This document shows, in pieces, positions 22,290 to 30,356 of a stretch of DNA of 64,000 nucleotides (position 1 is its first letter; each line of letters begins with the position of its first letter). The position numbers were made by a program, and so were the translations under genes. Origin of the DNA: CAVQCJ01 sp963849365 (GTDB lineage Bacteria > Actinomycetota > Actinomycetes > Prado026); contig CAWKHA010000004.1 of NCBI GenBank assembly GCA_963849365.1, positions 1,116,001 through 1,180,000 on the forward strand, given 5' to 3'. The notes under the pieces were generated by a model. It was not told the origin of the DNA and did not search any database. It worked only from the letters and a program-made list of their open reading frames with translations.

Positions 22290-23648
22290 CTACGTCCCGC
22301 CTAGGGCGGCCTCCTCCGCGGCGACGGCGGCCGGCGTCGAGCCGGCGTACAGCGTCACCCCGACCTCGTACAGCACCAGCAGGGCGCCGACGACGAACAT
22401 CGCCGTCCAGCTGGACAGCCACAGGAGCAGAACGGCCGCCACCACGACGCCACCGATGCGCAACGGGTCCAGCCACCGCGCCACCCACGCCGCGTAGCCC
22501 TCGTCGGCTGCGATCGCGCGGGCGCGGTCGCGGGTCCACCCGGCGCCCGTGACCACCCAGCGCCGCAGCGCGACCGGGAACCGGCCGGGGCCGGCGAGGT
22601 ACATCAACGCGGCCAGCACCAGGCCGGTGACGAACAGCAGCACCGCCCACCCGCGCAGGCTGCTGAACAGCTCCCTCGTGCCGGCGGTGATGGCGGGGCG
22701 CAGCGTCCCGTTCTGCACGGACGCGATCACCTGGTTGCTGATCGTCCGCAGCACGAAGAAGACCGTGGCCGTGATTATCGCGGTCCACAGTCCCACCTGC
22801 AGCAGGGTCCGGCGCCGGGTGACCGACGCGAACAGGGCGAGCACGAAGGCGACCAGCGCGCCGAGCAGGACCAGCAGGACCGACACGTTGACGATCCTGA
22901 TGCCCTGGCGCGCGGTGTCCAGGGCCGACTGGTCGACCACCGGCAGCAGGGCGAAGTCCGCGGGCAGGTCGACGCCGAGGAAGCGCTGGACGAGCGCCCG
23001 GATCTGGTCGACCGGCAGGTTGTCCGGGATCTGCAGGCTCACCGCCGTCCCGAAGATGGCCGGCAGCTGTTGCTCCAGGGTGCCGAGCACCTGCCCGATC
23101 ACCGGGATGAGGTCGACGGCGACCTTCCCGTTGACGACCTGTACTGGCGCCGATGAGCCCGTCAGCGTCTTGACCACCTCGGTGTGCGCGAGCCGCAGCG
23201 ATGCGTACCAGAGCGTGACGAAGGCGTCCGAGTCCACGAACCTGGTGACCTGCCTGCGGATCACGGTCTCCGCGCCGCTGGCCAGCGGACCCGCCAGGAA
23301 CTCGAGGTTGTCCGGCAGCGCAGGGGCGATCCGGGACTGCAGGTCGAGCACCCTGACCAGCTCGTCGCCGAGCTCGGTGGCCACCGCCGCGCGCACCGTC
23401 GGGTCCTCGACGACCGGGCCGACCCGAGCGACGAACTTGTCGGTGTCGAGCGCCGTGCGCGAGGTCCAGGTCGCCACCACGCCGAGCACCAGCAGCAGTG
23501 CCGTGAGGAAGGCGAGCACGGCGGCGACGGTCCGGCGGATCCGCCGGCGGGACACTCTCGTGCCCGCGGCCTGCTCGAGCTCGGCGCGCAGGCGCTCGTT
23601 CTCCTCGACCAGACGGTCGACATCGGCACCATCGGGTCCGGTCGTCAT
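22290..23648 (-). CDS. Large membrane protein with N-terminal coiled coil, unknown function
   Basis: A 452-residue protein with a short N-terminal coiled coil (VDRLVEENERLRAELEQAAG), a first membrane helix near residues 40-62, an extracytoplasmic region of about 190 residues with several amphipathic helices, then about five more membrane helices in the C-terminal half (LVLLGALVAFVLALFASV, AIITATVFFVLRTI, WAVLLFVTGLVLAALMYLAG and others). It resembles conserved actinobacterial integral membrane proteins of unknown function. It lies 43 bases downstream of the tetR stop in the same direction and may be regulated with it. Confidence 0.7.
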   Translation of the reverse strand: MTTGPDGADVDRLVEENERLRAELEQAAGTRVSRRRIRRTVAAVLAFLTALLLVLGVVATWTSRTALDTDKFVARVGPVVEDPTVRAAVATELGDELVRVLDLQSRIAPALPDNLEFLAGPLASGAETVIRRQVTRFVDSDAFVTLWYASLRLAHTEVVKTLTGSSAPVQVVNGKVAVDLIPVIGQVLGTLEQQLPAIFGTAVSLQIPDNLPVDQIRALVQRFLGVDLPADFALLPVVDQSALDTARQGIRIVNVSVLLVLLGALVAFVLALFASVTRRRTLLQVGLWTAIITATVFFVLRTISNQVIASVQNGTLRPAITAGTRELFSSLRGWAVLLFVTGLVLAALMYLAGPGRFPVALRRWVVTGAGWTRDRARAIAADEGYAAWVARWLDPLRIGGVVVAAVLLLWLSSWTAMFVVGALLVLYEVGVTLYAGSTPAAVAAEEAALGGT

Positions 23649-23676
23649 GGGCCGACCCTAGGCCCGGGACGCGGTC

Positions 23677-23704
23677 GTCACCTGTCGGTTGTCACCTGTC
23701 GGTC
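23677..23704. repeat. Tandem 14-base duplication at the tetR 3' end
   Basis: GTCACCTGTCGGT occurs at 23677-23689 and again at 23691-23703, a head-to-tail duplication that includes the tetR stop codon. It probably arose by slippage. It does not change the TetR protein because the first stop is used. Confidence 0.7.
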
Positions 23705-24294
23705 GGCAAGAGGTCGCGGATGAACGCCTTCAGGATGCGTCGCTCGAGGGCGGCGGCCCGCCGCGCCGTGTGCGCCGACCACAGCGGGTCGTGCAGGTGC
23801 AGGATCCCGGACAGGTTCCAGGCGACGACCTCGGGATCCACGTCCGGGCGGACCAGCCCGCGCTCGACCATGCGCCGGAAGAAGTACGTGGCCGCGTCGG
23901 CCAGCGTGCGGTACGCGGCGCTGATCGCGCCGTCCAGGTCCGGGTCGTCGAACGGTCCGTGCACCCGGGCGAAGAAGACTCCGTGCGTGCGGCCGCGGAA
24001 CCGGCCGGGTCCGAGCCGCCCGTCGTAGAGCTCGTGCATCGCGGACTCGAAGTCGTCGGTCTCGTCCGCGACCTGGCGGTACCCCTGGGCCACCAGGGCC
24101 GCCGTGACCTGTGTGACCGCGATGAACAGCTCGCGCTTGCCCTGGAAGTGCTTGTACATCAGTCGTTCGCTGACACCCGCCCGCTCGGCGATGTCGGCGG
24201 TCCGGGCACCGTCGTACCCGTCCTGGGCGAACACGTAGCGGGCGCAGGACAGGATCTGGTCGCGGCGTTCGGCTCCGGTCAGGCGGCTCGGCAT
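23692..24294 (-). CDS. TetR-family transcriptional regulator
   Basis: A 200-residue TetR protein. The N-terminal DNA-binding domain has RDQILSCARYVFAQDGYDG and the helix-turn-helix TADIAERAGVSERLMYKHFQGKRELF; the C-terminal ligand domain is helical and diverse. The ATG at 24294 is chosen, since the upstream extension is not conserved. It lies upstream of the membrane-protein gene on the same strand, which is a reasonable target along with itself. Its ligand is unknown. The TetR_C part suggests the AcrR-like rather than the QacR-like group, but this is weak. Confidence 0.88.
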   Translation of the reverse strand: MPSRLTGAERRDQILSCARYVFAQDGYDGARTADIAERAGVSERLMYKHFQGKRELFIAVTQVTAALVAQGYRQVADETDDFESAMHELYDGRLGPGRFRGRTHGVFFARVHGPFDDPDLDGAISAAYRTLADAATYFFRRMVERGLVRPDVDPEVVAWNLSGILHLHDPLWSAHTARRAAALERRILKAFIRDLLPTDR

Positions 24295-24364
24295 CGGCGG
24301 TCCTCGGGTCGGGAGATGACTCCAGGACGGGAACCCCGCAGCCAACCTAGTGGGGCGGACCCCG

Positions 24365-26104
24365 TCAGTCGCCCGTCGGCGCCCCCACCCTCAGCCACGC
24401 GGCCGCTTCGCCGGGGAGCACCCGCCCGCTCGGGCGGGCGCTGGCCAGGACCACCTCGCCCCATTCGCTCGGCAGCTCGTACGGGGTTCGGCCGCAGACC
24501 GCGACGCAGGCCGAGCTGCCGCGGACGAACGCCAGCACGTCGTCCCGCCCGTGCGTGGGCAGCCACTGCAGCGGATCGTCCGGACCGGACCACAGCGAGT
24601 GCCGCAGGCCCAGCGCTCGCCGGTGCAGGTTGTACGTCGAGTCGGCGTCGTCGCGCTCGGCGTCGACGGCGTAGTCGGCGAACCAGGTCGGCTGGGGCAG
24701 CCAGGGCGGCGCGTGCACCCCGCCCGGCCCGGCGTCCGAGAAGCCGAACGAGGGCGCGTCCCGCTGCCAAGGAAGGGGTACGCGACAGCCGTCCCGGCCG
24801 TACTCCGTGTGGTGGCTGCGGGCGAAGATGGGGTCCTGGCGGGCCTCGTCCGGCATGTCGAGCACCTCAGGCAGCCCGAGCTCCTCGCCCTGGTAGAGGT
24901 AGACCGAGCCCGGCAGGGCGAGGGTCACCAGCACCGCGGCCCGGGCGATCCGGGTGCCCTGCGCCAGGTCGACCGGCCCGCGGGCGCGGGTGCCGCCGAC
25001 CGGGTCGTTTGGGTCGACGGACACCTGGCTCTGGTCGCGGCCGTACCGCGTCACAGCGCGGTGCACGTCATGGTTGGCCAGCGTCCAGGTGACAGTGGCG
25101 CCGGTCGACCCCACGTGGTCCAGCCCGCGCTGCACCGAGGCGCGCAGGTCCGGCGCGCGCCAGGGCTGGATCAGGAAGTCGAAGTGGAACGCCTGCGGCA
25201 GCTCGTCCGCGCGCAGGTAGAGCGCGAGGGACCCCGGGTCGCGGACCCAGATCTCGCCGACGAAGGTGATGTCCCGACCCTCGTACGACTGCGCGACGGC
25301 GCGCCAGCGGCGGTAGACGTCGTGCACCTCGGGCTGGTCCCACATCGGGGAGGGGTGGTCCGGGTCGCCCTCGGCGTGCGGGGGGAAGTCCCACTCGGGC
25401 AGCTCGGCCGCCTTGACCAGACCGTGCGCCACGTCGATCCGGAACCCGTCGACACCGCGGTCGAACCAGAACCGCAGCACCTCCTCGAACATGTCGCCGA
25501 CCTCGGGGTTGCGCCAGTCGAAGTCGGGCTGCATCGGGTCGAACAGGTGCAGGTACCACTGCCCGGGCCGGCCGTCCGGCTCTACCACCCTCGTCCACGC
25601 GCGGCCACCGAAGACCGAGCGCCAGCCGTTCGGGGGGCGCGAGCCGTCCGGGCCGTGGCCGTCGCGGAACAGGAACCGGGCTCGCTCGGGCGACCCGGGG
25701 CCGGCCGCCAGCGCGGCCTGGAACCACCGGTGCTCGGTCGAGCAGTGGTTCGGGACGATGTCCATCAGCACCCGCAGGCCACGGCCGTGCGCGTCGGCGA
25801 GCAGCCGGTCGAACGTGGCCAGGTCGCCGTAGGCAGGCTCGATGTCGAAGTAGTCCGCGACGTCGTAGCCGTGGTCGGCCTGAGGCGACGGGTAGCACGG
25901 GTTGATCCAGACGCCCTCCGCCCCGAGCTCCACCACGTGGTCCAGGTGCCGGCGCAGGCCCTCCAGGTCGCCGACGCCGTCTGCGTCGGAGTCGGCGAAG
26001 GAGCGCAGGTAGACCTGGTACACCACGGCGTCGCGCCACCACGGGCGGTGGTCCGCCGCCGCGCTGCCGACCGCGCTCGAGAGGTCCCGTGTAAGCGATG
26101 TCAT
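24365..26104 (-). CDS. GH13 alpha-glucosidase
   Basis: A 579-residue glycoside hydrolase of family 13, alpha-glucosidase/oligo-1,6-glucosidase type. The four conserved regions are seen: DIVPNHC, GFRIDVAHG with the nucleophile Asp, FVGEIWV with the acid/base Glu, and LANHDVHR with the transition-state Asp. WWRDAVVYQVYLRSFADS is the usual N-terminus of the family. It should release glucose from maltose, isomaltose or similar sugars in the cytosol, as it has no signal peptide. No transporter lies next to it, so the substrate source is not clear. The gene diverges from the decarboxylase gene. Confidence 0.93.
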   Translation of the reverse strand: MTSLTRDLSSAVGSAAADHRPWWRDAVVYQVYLRSFADSDADGVGDLEGLRRHLDHVVELGAEGVWINPCYPSPQADHGYDVADYFDIEPAYGDLATFDRLLADAHGRGLRVLMDIVPNHCSTEHRWFQAALAAGPGSPERARFLFRDGHGPDGSRPPNGWRSVFGGRAWTRVVEPDGRPGQWYLHLFDPMQPDFDWRNPEVGDMFEEVLRFWFDRGVDGFRIDVAHGLVKAAELPEWDFPPHAEGDPDHPSPMWDQPEVHDVYRRWRAVAQSYEGRDITFVGEIWVRDPGSLALYLRADELPQAFHFDFLIQPWRAPDLRASVQRGLDHVGSTGATVTWTLANHDVHRAVTRYGRDQSQVSVDPNDPVGGTRARGPVDLAQGTRIARAAVLVTLALPGSVYLYQGEELGLPEVLDMPDEARQDPIFARSHHTEYGRDGCRVPLPWQRDAPSFGFSDAGPGGVHAPPWLPQPTWFADYAVDAERDDADSTYNLHRRALGLRHSLWSGPDDPLQWLPTHGRDDVLAFVRGSSACVAVCGRTPYELPSEWGEVVLASARPSGRVLPGEAAAWLRVGAPTGD

Positions 26105-26160
26105 GGCGACCAGTATCCCCGGCGCGGGCGGTCAGTAGCCTGCACCACCGGAGGTGTTCT

Positions 26161-27573
26161 TTGGACCTGTCGCAGGACCTGACGCACTGGCTCGGACGGG
26201 CTGTCGGCAGTCACCAGGCCTGGCTGGGCTCGTTCGGCCCGTTCCGCCCGCATCCCGTCCTGGATGTCGCCCCGGAGCGGCTGGAAGAGGCCTTCGCCGA
26301 GCTGACCGACCGCATGCGCGACAACTACCCCTTCGGGCACCCGCGGTACGCCGCCCAGATGGTCAAGCCCCCGCACCCGGCGGCGATCGTGGGCTACCTG
26401 GCCGCGATGCAGGTGAACCCGAACAACCACGCGTTGGACGGCGGGCCGGCGACCGCCGCGATGGAGAAGGAGGTCGTGGCCCAGCTGGCCGCGATGTTCG
26501 GCCTCCCGGACCACCTCGGCCACCTGACCTCCTCAGGCACCGTGGCCAACCTCGAGGCCCTGTTCGTGGCCCGCGAGAGCCACCCCGGCCGTGGCGTCGC
26601 GTACAGCGCCGACGCGCACTACACGCACGCCCGCATGTGCCGCCTGCTCGGCGTCGACGGCCACGTCGTCCCGACCGACCGGGGCGGGCGCATGGACATG
26701 GACGCGCTGTCCGGCCTGCTCGGCTCAGGCGTGGTCGGCACGGTCGTCGTGACCGCGGGGACGACCGGGCTGGGTGCCGTCGACCGCGTCGACGAGGCCC
26801 TGGCGCTGTGCCGCCGGCACGGCGCTCGCCTGCACGTGGACGCGGCGTACGGCGGGTTCTTCACCCTGGTCGCCGACGACGCACCGGACGGGGTCCCGGC
26901 GGCGCCCTGGCTGGCGATCGCCGAGGCCGACTCGGTCGTGGTCGACCCGCACAAGCACGGGCTGCAGCCGTACGGGTGCGGGGCCGTGCTCTTCCGCGAC
27001 CCGTCGGTCGGCCGGTTCTACCGGCACGACTCGCCGTACACGTACTTCACCTCGGACGAGATGCACCTGGGCGAGATCTCCCTGGAGTGCAGCCGGGCGG
27101 GGGCCTCGGCCGCCGCGCTGTGGCTGACGTTCCGGCTGTTCCCGCCGACCTCCGACGGCCTCGGCGCGGTGCTGCGGCCCGGCCGTCGGGCCGCGCTGCG
27201 CTGGGCGGGGCTGATCGAGGCGTCCGACGTGCTCGACCTGTACCAGCCGCCCGAGCTCGACATCGTCACGTACTTCCCGCGGGTGCCGCCCGCCGCGGGT
27301 GCCGCGGGGCCGTCGCTGGCGGCCGTCGACGCGGTTTCCGCCGCGGTCATGCACCGCGGCATGGAGCAGCGCAGTGTCTTCCTTGCGACGTACGCGGTCG
27401 ACGCGGCGTCGATGGGGGCCCGCGGTCACGACGTCGTCGACGACGCGGACCGCGGCCGGATCCTGCGCAGCGTGCTCATGAAACCCGAGGCCGAGCCGGC
27501 GCTGGACGGCCTGCACGACGAGGTGACCCGGCTGGCCGTGCTGGCCCTCGCCGGAGCCGGAAGGAGGGCGTAG
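26161..27573 (+). CDS. PLP-dependent amino-acid decarboxylase family protein (TTG start)
   Basis: A 470-residue group II decarboxylase-like enzyme (glutamate, tyrosine or aromatic-L-amino-acid type). The PLP lysine lies in DPHKHG, preceded by HVDAAYGGF, and the N-terminal half has LTSSGTVANLEAL, all family signatures. The start is a TTG at 26161, supported by an exact GGAGGT site 5 bases upstream; no ATG or GTG fits. It would decarboxylate an amino acid to an amine. The substrate is not predictable, though the PYTYFTSDEMHLGEISLECSR stretch is like those in aspartate/tyrosine-type actinobacterial homologues. Its stop overlaps the GTG of the SRPBCC gene (TAGTG). Confidence 0.85.
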   Translation: MDLSQDLTHWLGRAVGSHQAWLGSFGPFRPHPVLDVAPERLEEAFAELTDRMRDNYPFGHPRYAAQMVKPPHPAAIVGYLAAMQVNPNNHALDGGPATAAMEKEVVAQLAAMFGLPDHLGHLTSSGTVANLEALFVARESHPGRGVAYSADAHYTHARMCRLLGVDGHVVPTDRGGRMDMDALSGLLGSGVVGTVVVTAGTTGLGAVDRVDEALALCRRHGARLHVDAAYGGFFTLVADDAPDGVPAAPWLAIAEADSVVVDPHKHGLQPYGCGAVLFRDPSVGRFYRHDSPYTYFTSDEMHLGEISLECSRAGASAAALWLTFRLFPPTSDGLGAVLRPGRRAALRWAGLIEASDVLDLYQPPELDIVTYFPRVPPAAGAAGPSLAAVDAVSAAVMHRGMEQRSVFLATYAVDAASMGARGHDVVDDADRGRILRSVLMKPEAEPALDGLHDEVTRLAVLALAGAGRRA

Positions 27574-28019
27574 TGCCTACCGACCATGCCAGCGGCTCGG
27601 TCGTCGTACCGGCTGCGGTCGCGCACGTGCTGGCCGTCCTGCGCGCGGTCGAGTCGCAGCCCGAGTGGGTGCCGCAGATCACCGCCGCCGAGCTGCTCGA
27701 GGAGTACGAGGACGGGACCCCGGCGACGGCGGCGTTCGTGCTGTCGACGGCGATCGGGACCGACCGGTTCACGCTGGAGTACGAGCACGCCGACGACGCG
27801 ATGACCTGGACCCTCGTCACCGGCTCGATGCTGAAGGCGCAGGACGGCGGGTACCGGCTGCGCGACCTCGGGGACGGCAGCACCGAGGTCCGGCTCGACC
27901 TGACCGTCGAGCACTCCATCGCGGCGCCCGGGTTCCTTCGCCGCAAGGTGTTCGGCGGGTTCGTCGACGGTGCCCTGGCCGGCCTGCGCTCCTACCTCCA
28001 GCCCCCACCTTGCGCGTGA
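27573..28019 (+). CDS. SRPBCC/polyketide cyclase-like protein
   Basis: A 148-residue protein of the START-like helix-grip fold. The pattern VVVPAAVAHVLAVLRAVESQPEWVPQ at the start and the C-terminal FLRRKVFGGFVDGALAGLRSYL helix match SRPBCC proteins of actinobacteria that bind hydrophobic ligands. Function is unknown. The GTG at 27573 follows AAGGAGGG and overlaps the decarboxylase stop, so the two genes are coupled. The stop codon is the first triplet of the long palindrome that follows. Confidence 0.8.
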   Translation: MPTDHASGSVVVPAAVAHVLAVLRAVESQPEWVPQITAAELLEEYEDGTPATAAFVLSTAIGTDRFTLEYEHADDAMTWTLVTGSMLKAQDGGYRLRDLGDGSTEVRLDLTVEHSIAAPGFLRRKVFGGFVDGALAGLRSYLQPPPCA

Positions 28020-28073
28020 TCATGAGAGATGTGTCCCCTGGGAGCGATCCCAGGGACACATCTCTCATGATCA
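28017..28073. repeat. Long palindrome, family A, at a convergent gene end
   Basis: Left arm 28017-28043 and right arm 28048-28073 pair over 26 bases with one extra C, around a 4-base loop. The outer 16 bases, TGATCATGAGAGATGT, recur at 44810. It begins on the stop codon of the SRPBCC gene and ends 17 bases before the stop of the convergent TauE gene, so it can act as a two-way terminator. Its sequence is AT-richer than the surroundings. Confidence 0.85.
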
Positions 28074-28090
28074 ACGGCGTGGGGCCGCGG

Positions 28091-28852
28091 TCAACGCAGG
28101 GCTTGGACGGCGGCGGCGACCAGCGCGACGGTGATGATGACCCCGCGCAGCAGCACGTCCGGCAGGCGGCGCCCGTAGCTTCCGCCGACCAGACCGCCGA
28201 CAGCGCTCCCGGCCGCGAGCAGGACGACCGCGACCCAGTCGACCGGCGCGGCGACCACGAACACGACGGCTGCGGCGACGCCGGAGACGGTGGAGAGCAG
28301 GTTCTTCGCGCCGTTCGCAGCCTGGATGCCGCCGATCACCACCCCCAGCACGGCGAGGTACATGACCGACACCCCGGCGCCGAAGTAGCCGCCGTACACC
28401 GCGACCAGCAGCACGGCGCCCAGCACCAGCACGCCCGGGGCCGGCACCACCGTGGGCTCGCCGCCGCGCCGGGCTGCGAGCCGGCGGGCCAGCCGGGGCT
28501 GCACCGCCACCAGGCCCGCGGCGACGACGAGCAGCACGGGCACCACTGCCGCGAACACCCGGGCCGGCAGCAGCAGCAGGAGCAGGGCCCCGCCCAGCCC
28601 TCCGACGGCTGCCGGCACCACGGCCCGGCGCAGGAACGGACGCAGCGGCCCCAGCTGGTGCCGGTAGGCGTACGCGCCGGCCACCGACCCCGGCAGCACG
28701 CCGAGCGAGCTGGACACGTTCGCCACGACCGGGCCCAGCCCGACCGCGAGCAGCGCCGGGAACGACACCAGGGTGCCCGCTCCGACCACCGCGTTCATCC
28801 CGCCGGCCACGAAGCCCGCGGCGAGGACGGCGGCGGCCTGCAGCGGGGTCAT
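28091..28852 (-). CDS. TauE/SafE family (sulfite/organosulfonate exporter-like) membrane protein
   Basis: A 253-residue inner-membrane protein with seven to eight hydrophobic helices. The N-terminal AAGFVAGGMNAVVGAGTLVSFPALL and the second-half YGGYFGAGVSVMYLAVLG are the two halves of the TauE signature, in which Gly-rich loops repeat. Members export sulfite, sulfonates or related anions; the substrate here is not known. The ATG at 28852 is preferred over a TTG at 28870. The 3' end faces the SRPBCC gene across the palindrome. Confidence 0.88.
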   Translation of the reverse strand: MTPLQAAAVLAAGFVAGGMNAVVGAGTLVSFPALLAVGLGPVVANVSSSLGVLPGSVAGAYAYRHQLGPLRPFLRRAVVPAAVGGLGGALLLLLLPARVFAAVVPVLLVVAAGLVAVQPRLARRLAARRGGEPTVVPAPGVLVLGAVLLVAVYGGYFGAGVSVMYLAVLGVVIGGIQAANGAKNLLSTVSGVAAAVVFVVAAPVDWVAVVLLAAGSAVGGLVGGSYGRRLPDVLLRGVIITVALVAAAVQALR

Positions 28853-28935
28853 GGCCGCGCAGTCTGGCAAACACCGCGTCGCCGGTCCGGGGGTCCTGCC
28901 ACGTGCGGGACCGGGGGCCCGCTAGCGTGCGCGCC

Positions 28936-30042
28936 GTGAGAGTCCTCGTGCCGGTCGAGACGCGTCCGGGGGAGCGACGGGTCGCGGCGGTGCCCGAGAG
29001 CGTGGCCAGGCTGGTCAGTGCCGGCCTGGACCTCGTGGTCGAGGCGGGAGCCGGACGCCACGCCTTCGCCTCCGACGCGGCGTACGAGCAGGCCGGGGCG
29101 AAGGTGGTGGCCGAGGCGCCGATGGGCGACGTCGACGTGGTGCTGCACGTCTCGCCGTTGTCGGTCGAGCAGGCAGGGCGGCTGCGCCGGGGGTGCGTGA
29201 CGGCGGGGTTGCTGGCCCCGTCCGCGAACGCCGAGGGGATCCGGGCGCTGGCCGCGGCGGGGGTGACCTCCTTCGCGCTGGAGCTGTTGCCGCGGATCTC
29301 GCGGGCGCAGTCGATGGACGCACTGACCTCGCAGGCCCTGGTGTCCGGGTACCGGGCGGCGCTGGTGGCGGCGGAGAAGCTGCCCTCGTTCCTGCCGCTG
29401 CTGATGACCGCGGCGGGGACGATCCCGCCGGCGAAGGTGCTGGTGCTGGGCGCGGGGGTCGCGGGCCTGCAGGCGATCGCGACGGCCAAGCGGCTGGGCG
29501 CCGTGGTGGAGGCGTACGACGTGCGGGCGTCCTCTGCGGACGAGGTGCGCTCGATGGGCGCGAAGTTCGTGGAGCTGGACCTGGAGGCGCTGGAGGGCAG
29601 CGGCGGCTACGCGCGGGAGATGAGCACGGACCGGGCCGAGCGCCAGCGCGAGCTGCTGGCGCCGTTCGTCGCGAAGTCGGACGCGGTGATCACCACGGCG
29701 GCCGTGCCGGGCCGGGCGGCGCCGCTGCTGGTGACCAGGGCGATGGTCGAGGCGATGCGGCCGGGCAGCGTCGTGGTGGACCTGGCCGCCGAGAGCGGCG
29801 GCAACGTCGAGGGTTCGGTCGCCGGCGAGGAGGTCCTGGTCGGTGAGGTCACGGTGTGGGGCGGCAAGGACGTCCCCTCGCAGATGCCGGTCGACGCGAG
29901 CCGCCTGTACGCGCGGAACGTCTCGGACCTGCTGCTGCTGATGACCAAGGACGGGCAGGTCGTCCCGGACTTCGACGACGAGGTGGTCGCCGGCTGCTGG
30001 GTGACCCGTGACGGGGCGGTACGAGAGGGGATCGACGCTTGA
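28936..30042 (+). CDS. pntAA: NAD(P) transhydrogenase subunit alpha 1 (soluble NAD-binding)
   Basis: A 368-residue PntAA subunit, the NAD(H)-binding domain I of proton-translocating transhydrogenase. It has the N-terminal VPVETRPGERRVAAVPESV, the RASSADEVRSMGAKFVELD segment and a Rossmann motif VLVLGAGVAGLQAIATAKRLG. Together with PntAB and PntB it couples hydride transfer between NADH and NADP to proton flow and supplies NADPH. GTG start at 28936. The upstream strip has an inverted repeat around CACGTG (GGTCC at 28892 with GGACC at 28908), a possible regulatory site. The next gene starts inside its stop codon. Confidence 0.94.
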   Translation: MRVLVPVETRPGERRVAAVPESVARLVSAGLDLVVEAGAGRHAFASDAAYEQAGAKVVAEAPMGDVDVVLHVSPLSVEQAGRLRRGCVTAGLLAPSANAEGIRALAAAGVTSFALELLPRISRAQSMDALTSQALVSGYRAALVAAEKLPSFLPLLMTAAGTIPPAKVLVLGAGVAGLQAIATAKRLGAVVEAYDVRASSADEVRSMGAKFVELDLEALEGSGGYAREMSTDRAERQRELLAPFVAKSDAVITTAAVPGRAAPLLVTRAMVEAMRPGSVVVDLAAESGGNVEGSVAGEEVLVGEVTVWGGKDVPSQMPVDASRLYARNVSDLLLLMTKDGQVVPDFDDEVVAGCWVTRDGAVREGIDA

Positions 30043-30356
30043 GCAGCATGGGCCTGCTGACCGTGTTCGTCCTGGCGGTGTTCGTCGGCTTCGAGGTCGT
30101 CTCGAAGGTGTCGACCACGCTGCACACGCCGCTGATGTCCGGCGCGAACGCGATCCACGGCGTGATCCTGGTCGGCGCGATCCTGGTCACCGGCAGCGCC
30201 GAGGGCGCGGCCGAAGTGACGCTGGGGCTGGTCGCGGTGGTGCTGGCGACGCTGAACATGGTCGGTGGCTTCGTGGTGACCGACCGGATGCTGGAGATGT
30301 TCAAGGGCCGCAAGCCCGCGCCGCGGACGAAGTCCCCGGCGGAGCCCGGCGCATGA
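30039..30356 (+). CDS. pntAB: NAD(P) transhydrogenase subunit alpha 2 (membrane)
   Basis: A 105-residue small membrane subunit with three hydrophobic helices (near LTVFVLAVFVGFEVV, NAIHGVILVGAILVTG and VVLATLNMVGGFVVTDRML). HTPLMSGANAIHG is the family signature. In the three-gene arrangement seen in actinobacteria and Rhodospirillum, this is a separate gene rather than fused to pntAA. A TTG at 30039 overlaps the previous stop; the in-frame ATG at 30048 is an alternative. The stop overlaps the ATG of pntB. Confidence 0.93.
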   Translation: MSSMGLLTVFVLAVFVGFEVVSKVSTTLHTPLMSGANAIHGVILVGAILVTGSAEGAAEVTLGLVAVVLATLNMVGGFVVTDRMLEMFKGRKPAPRTKSPAEPGA

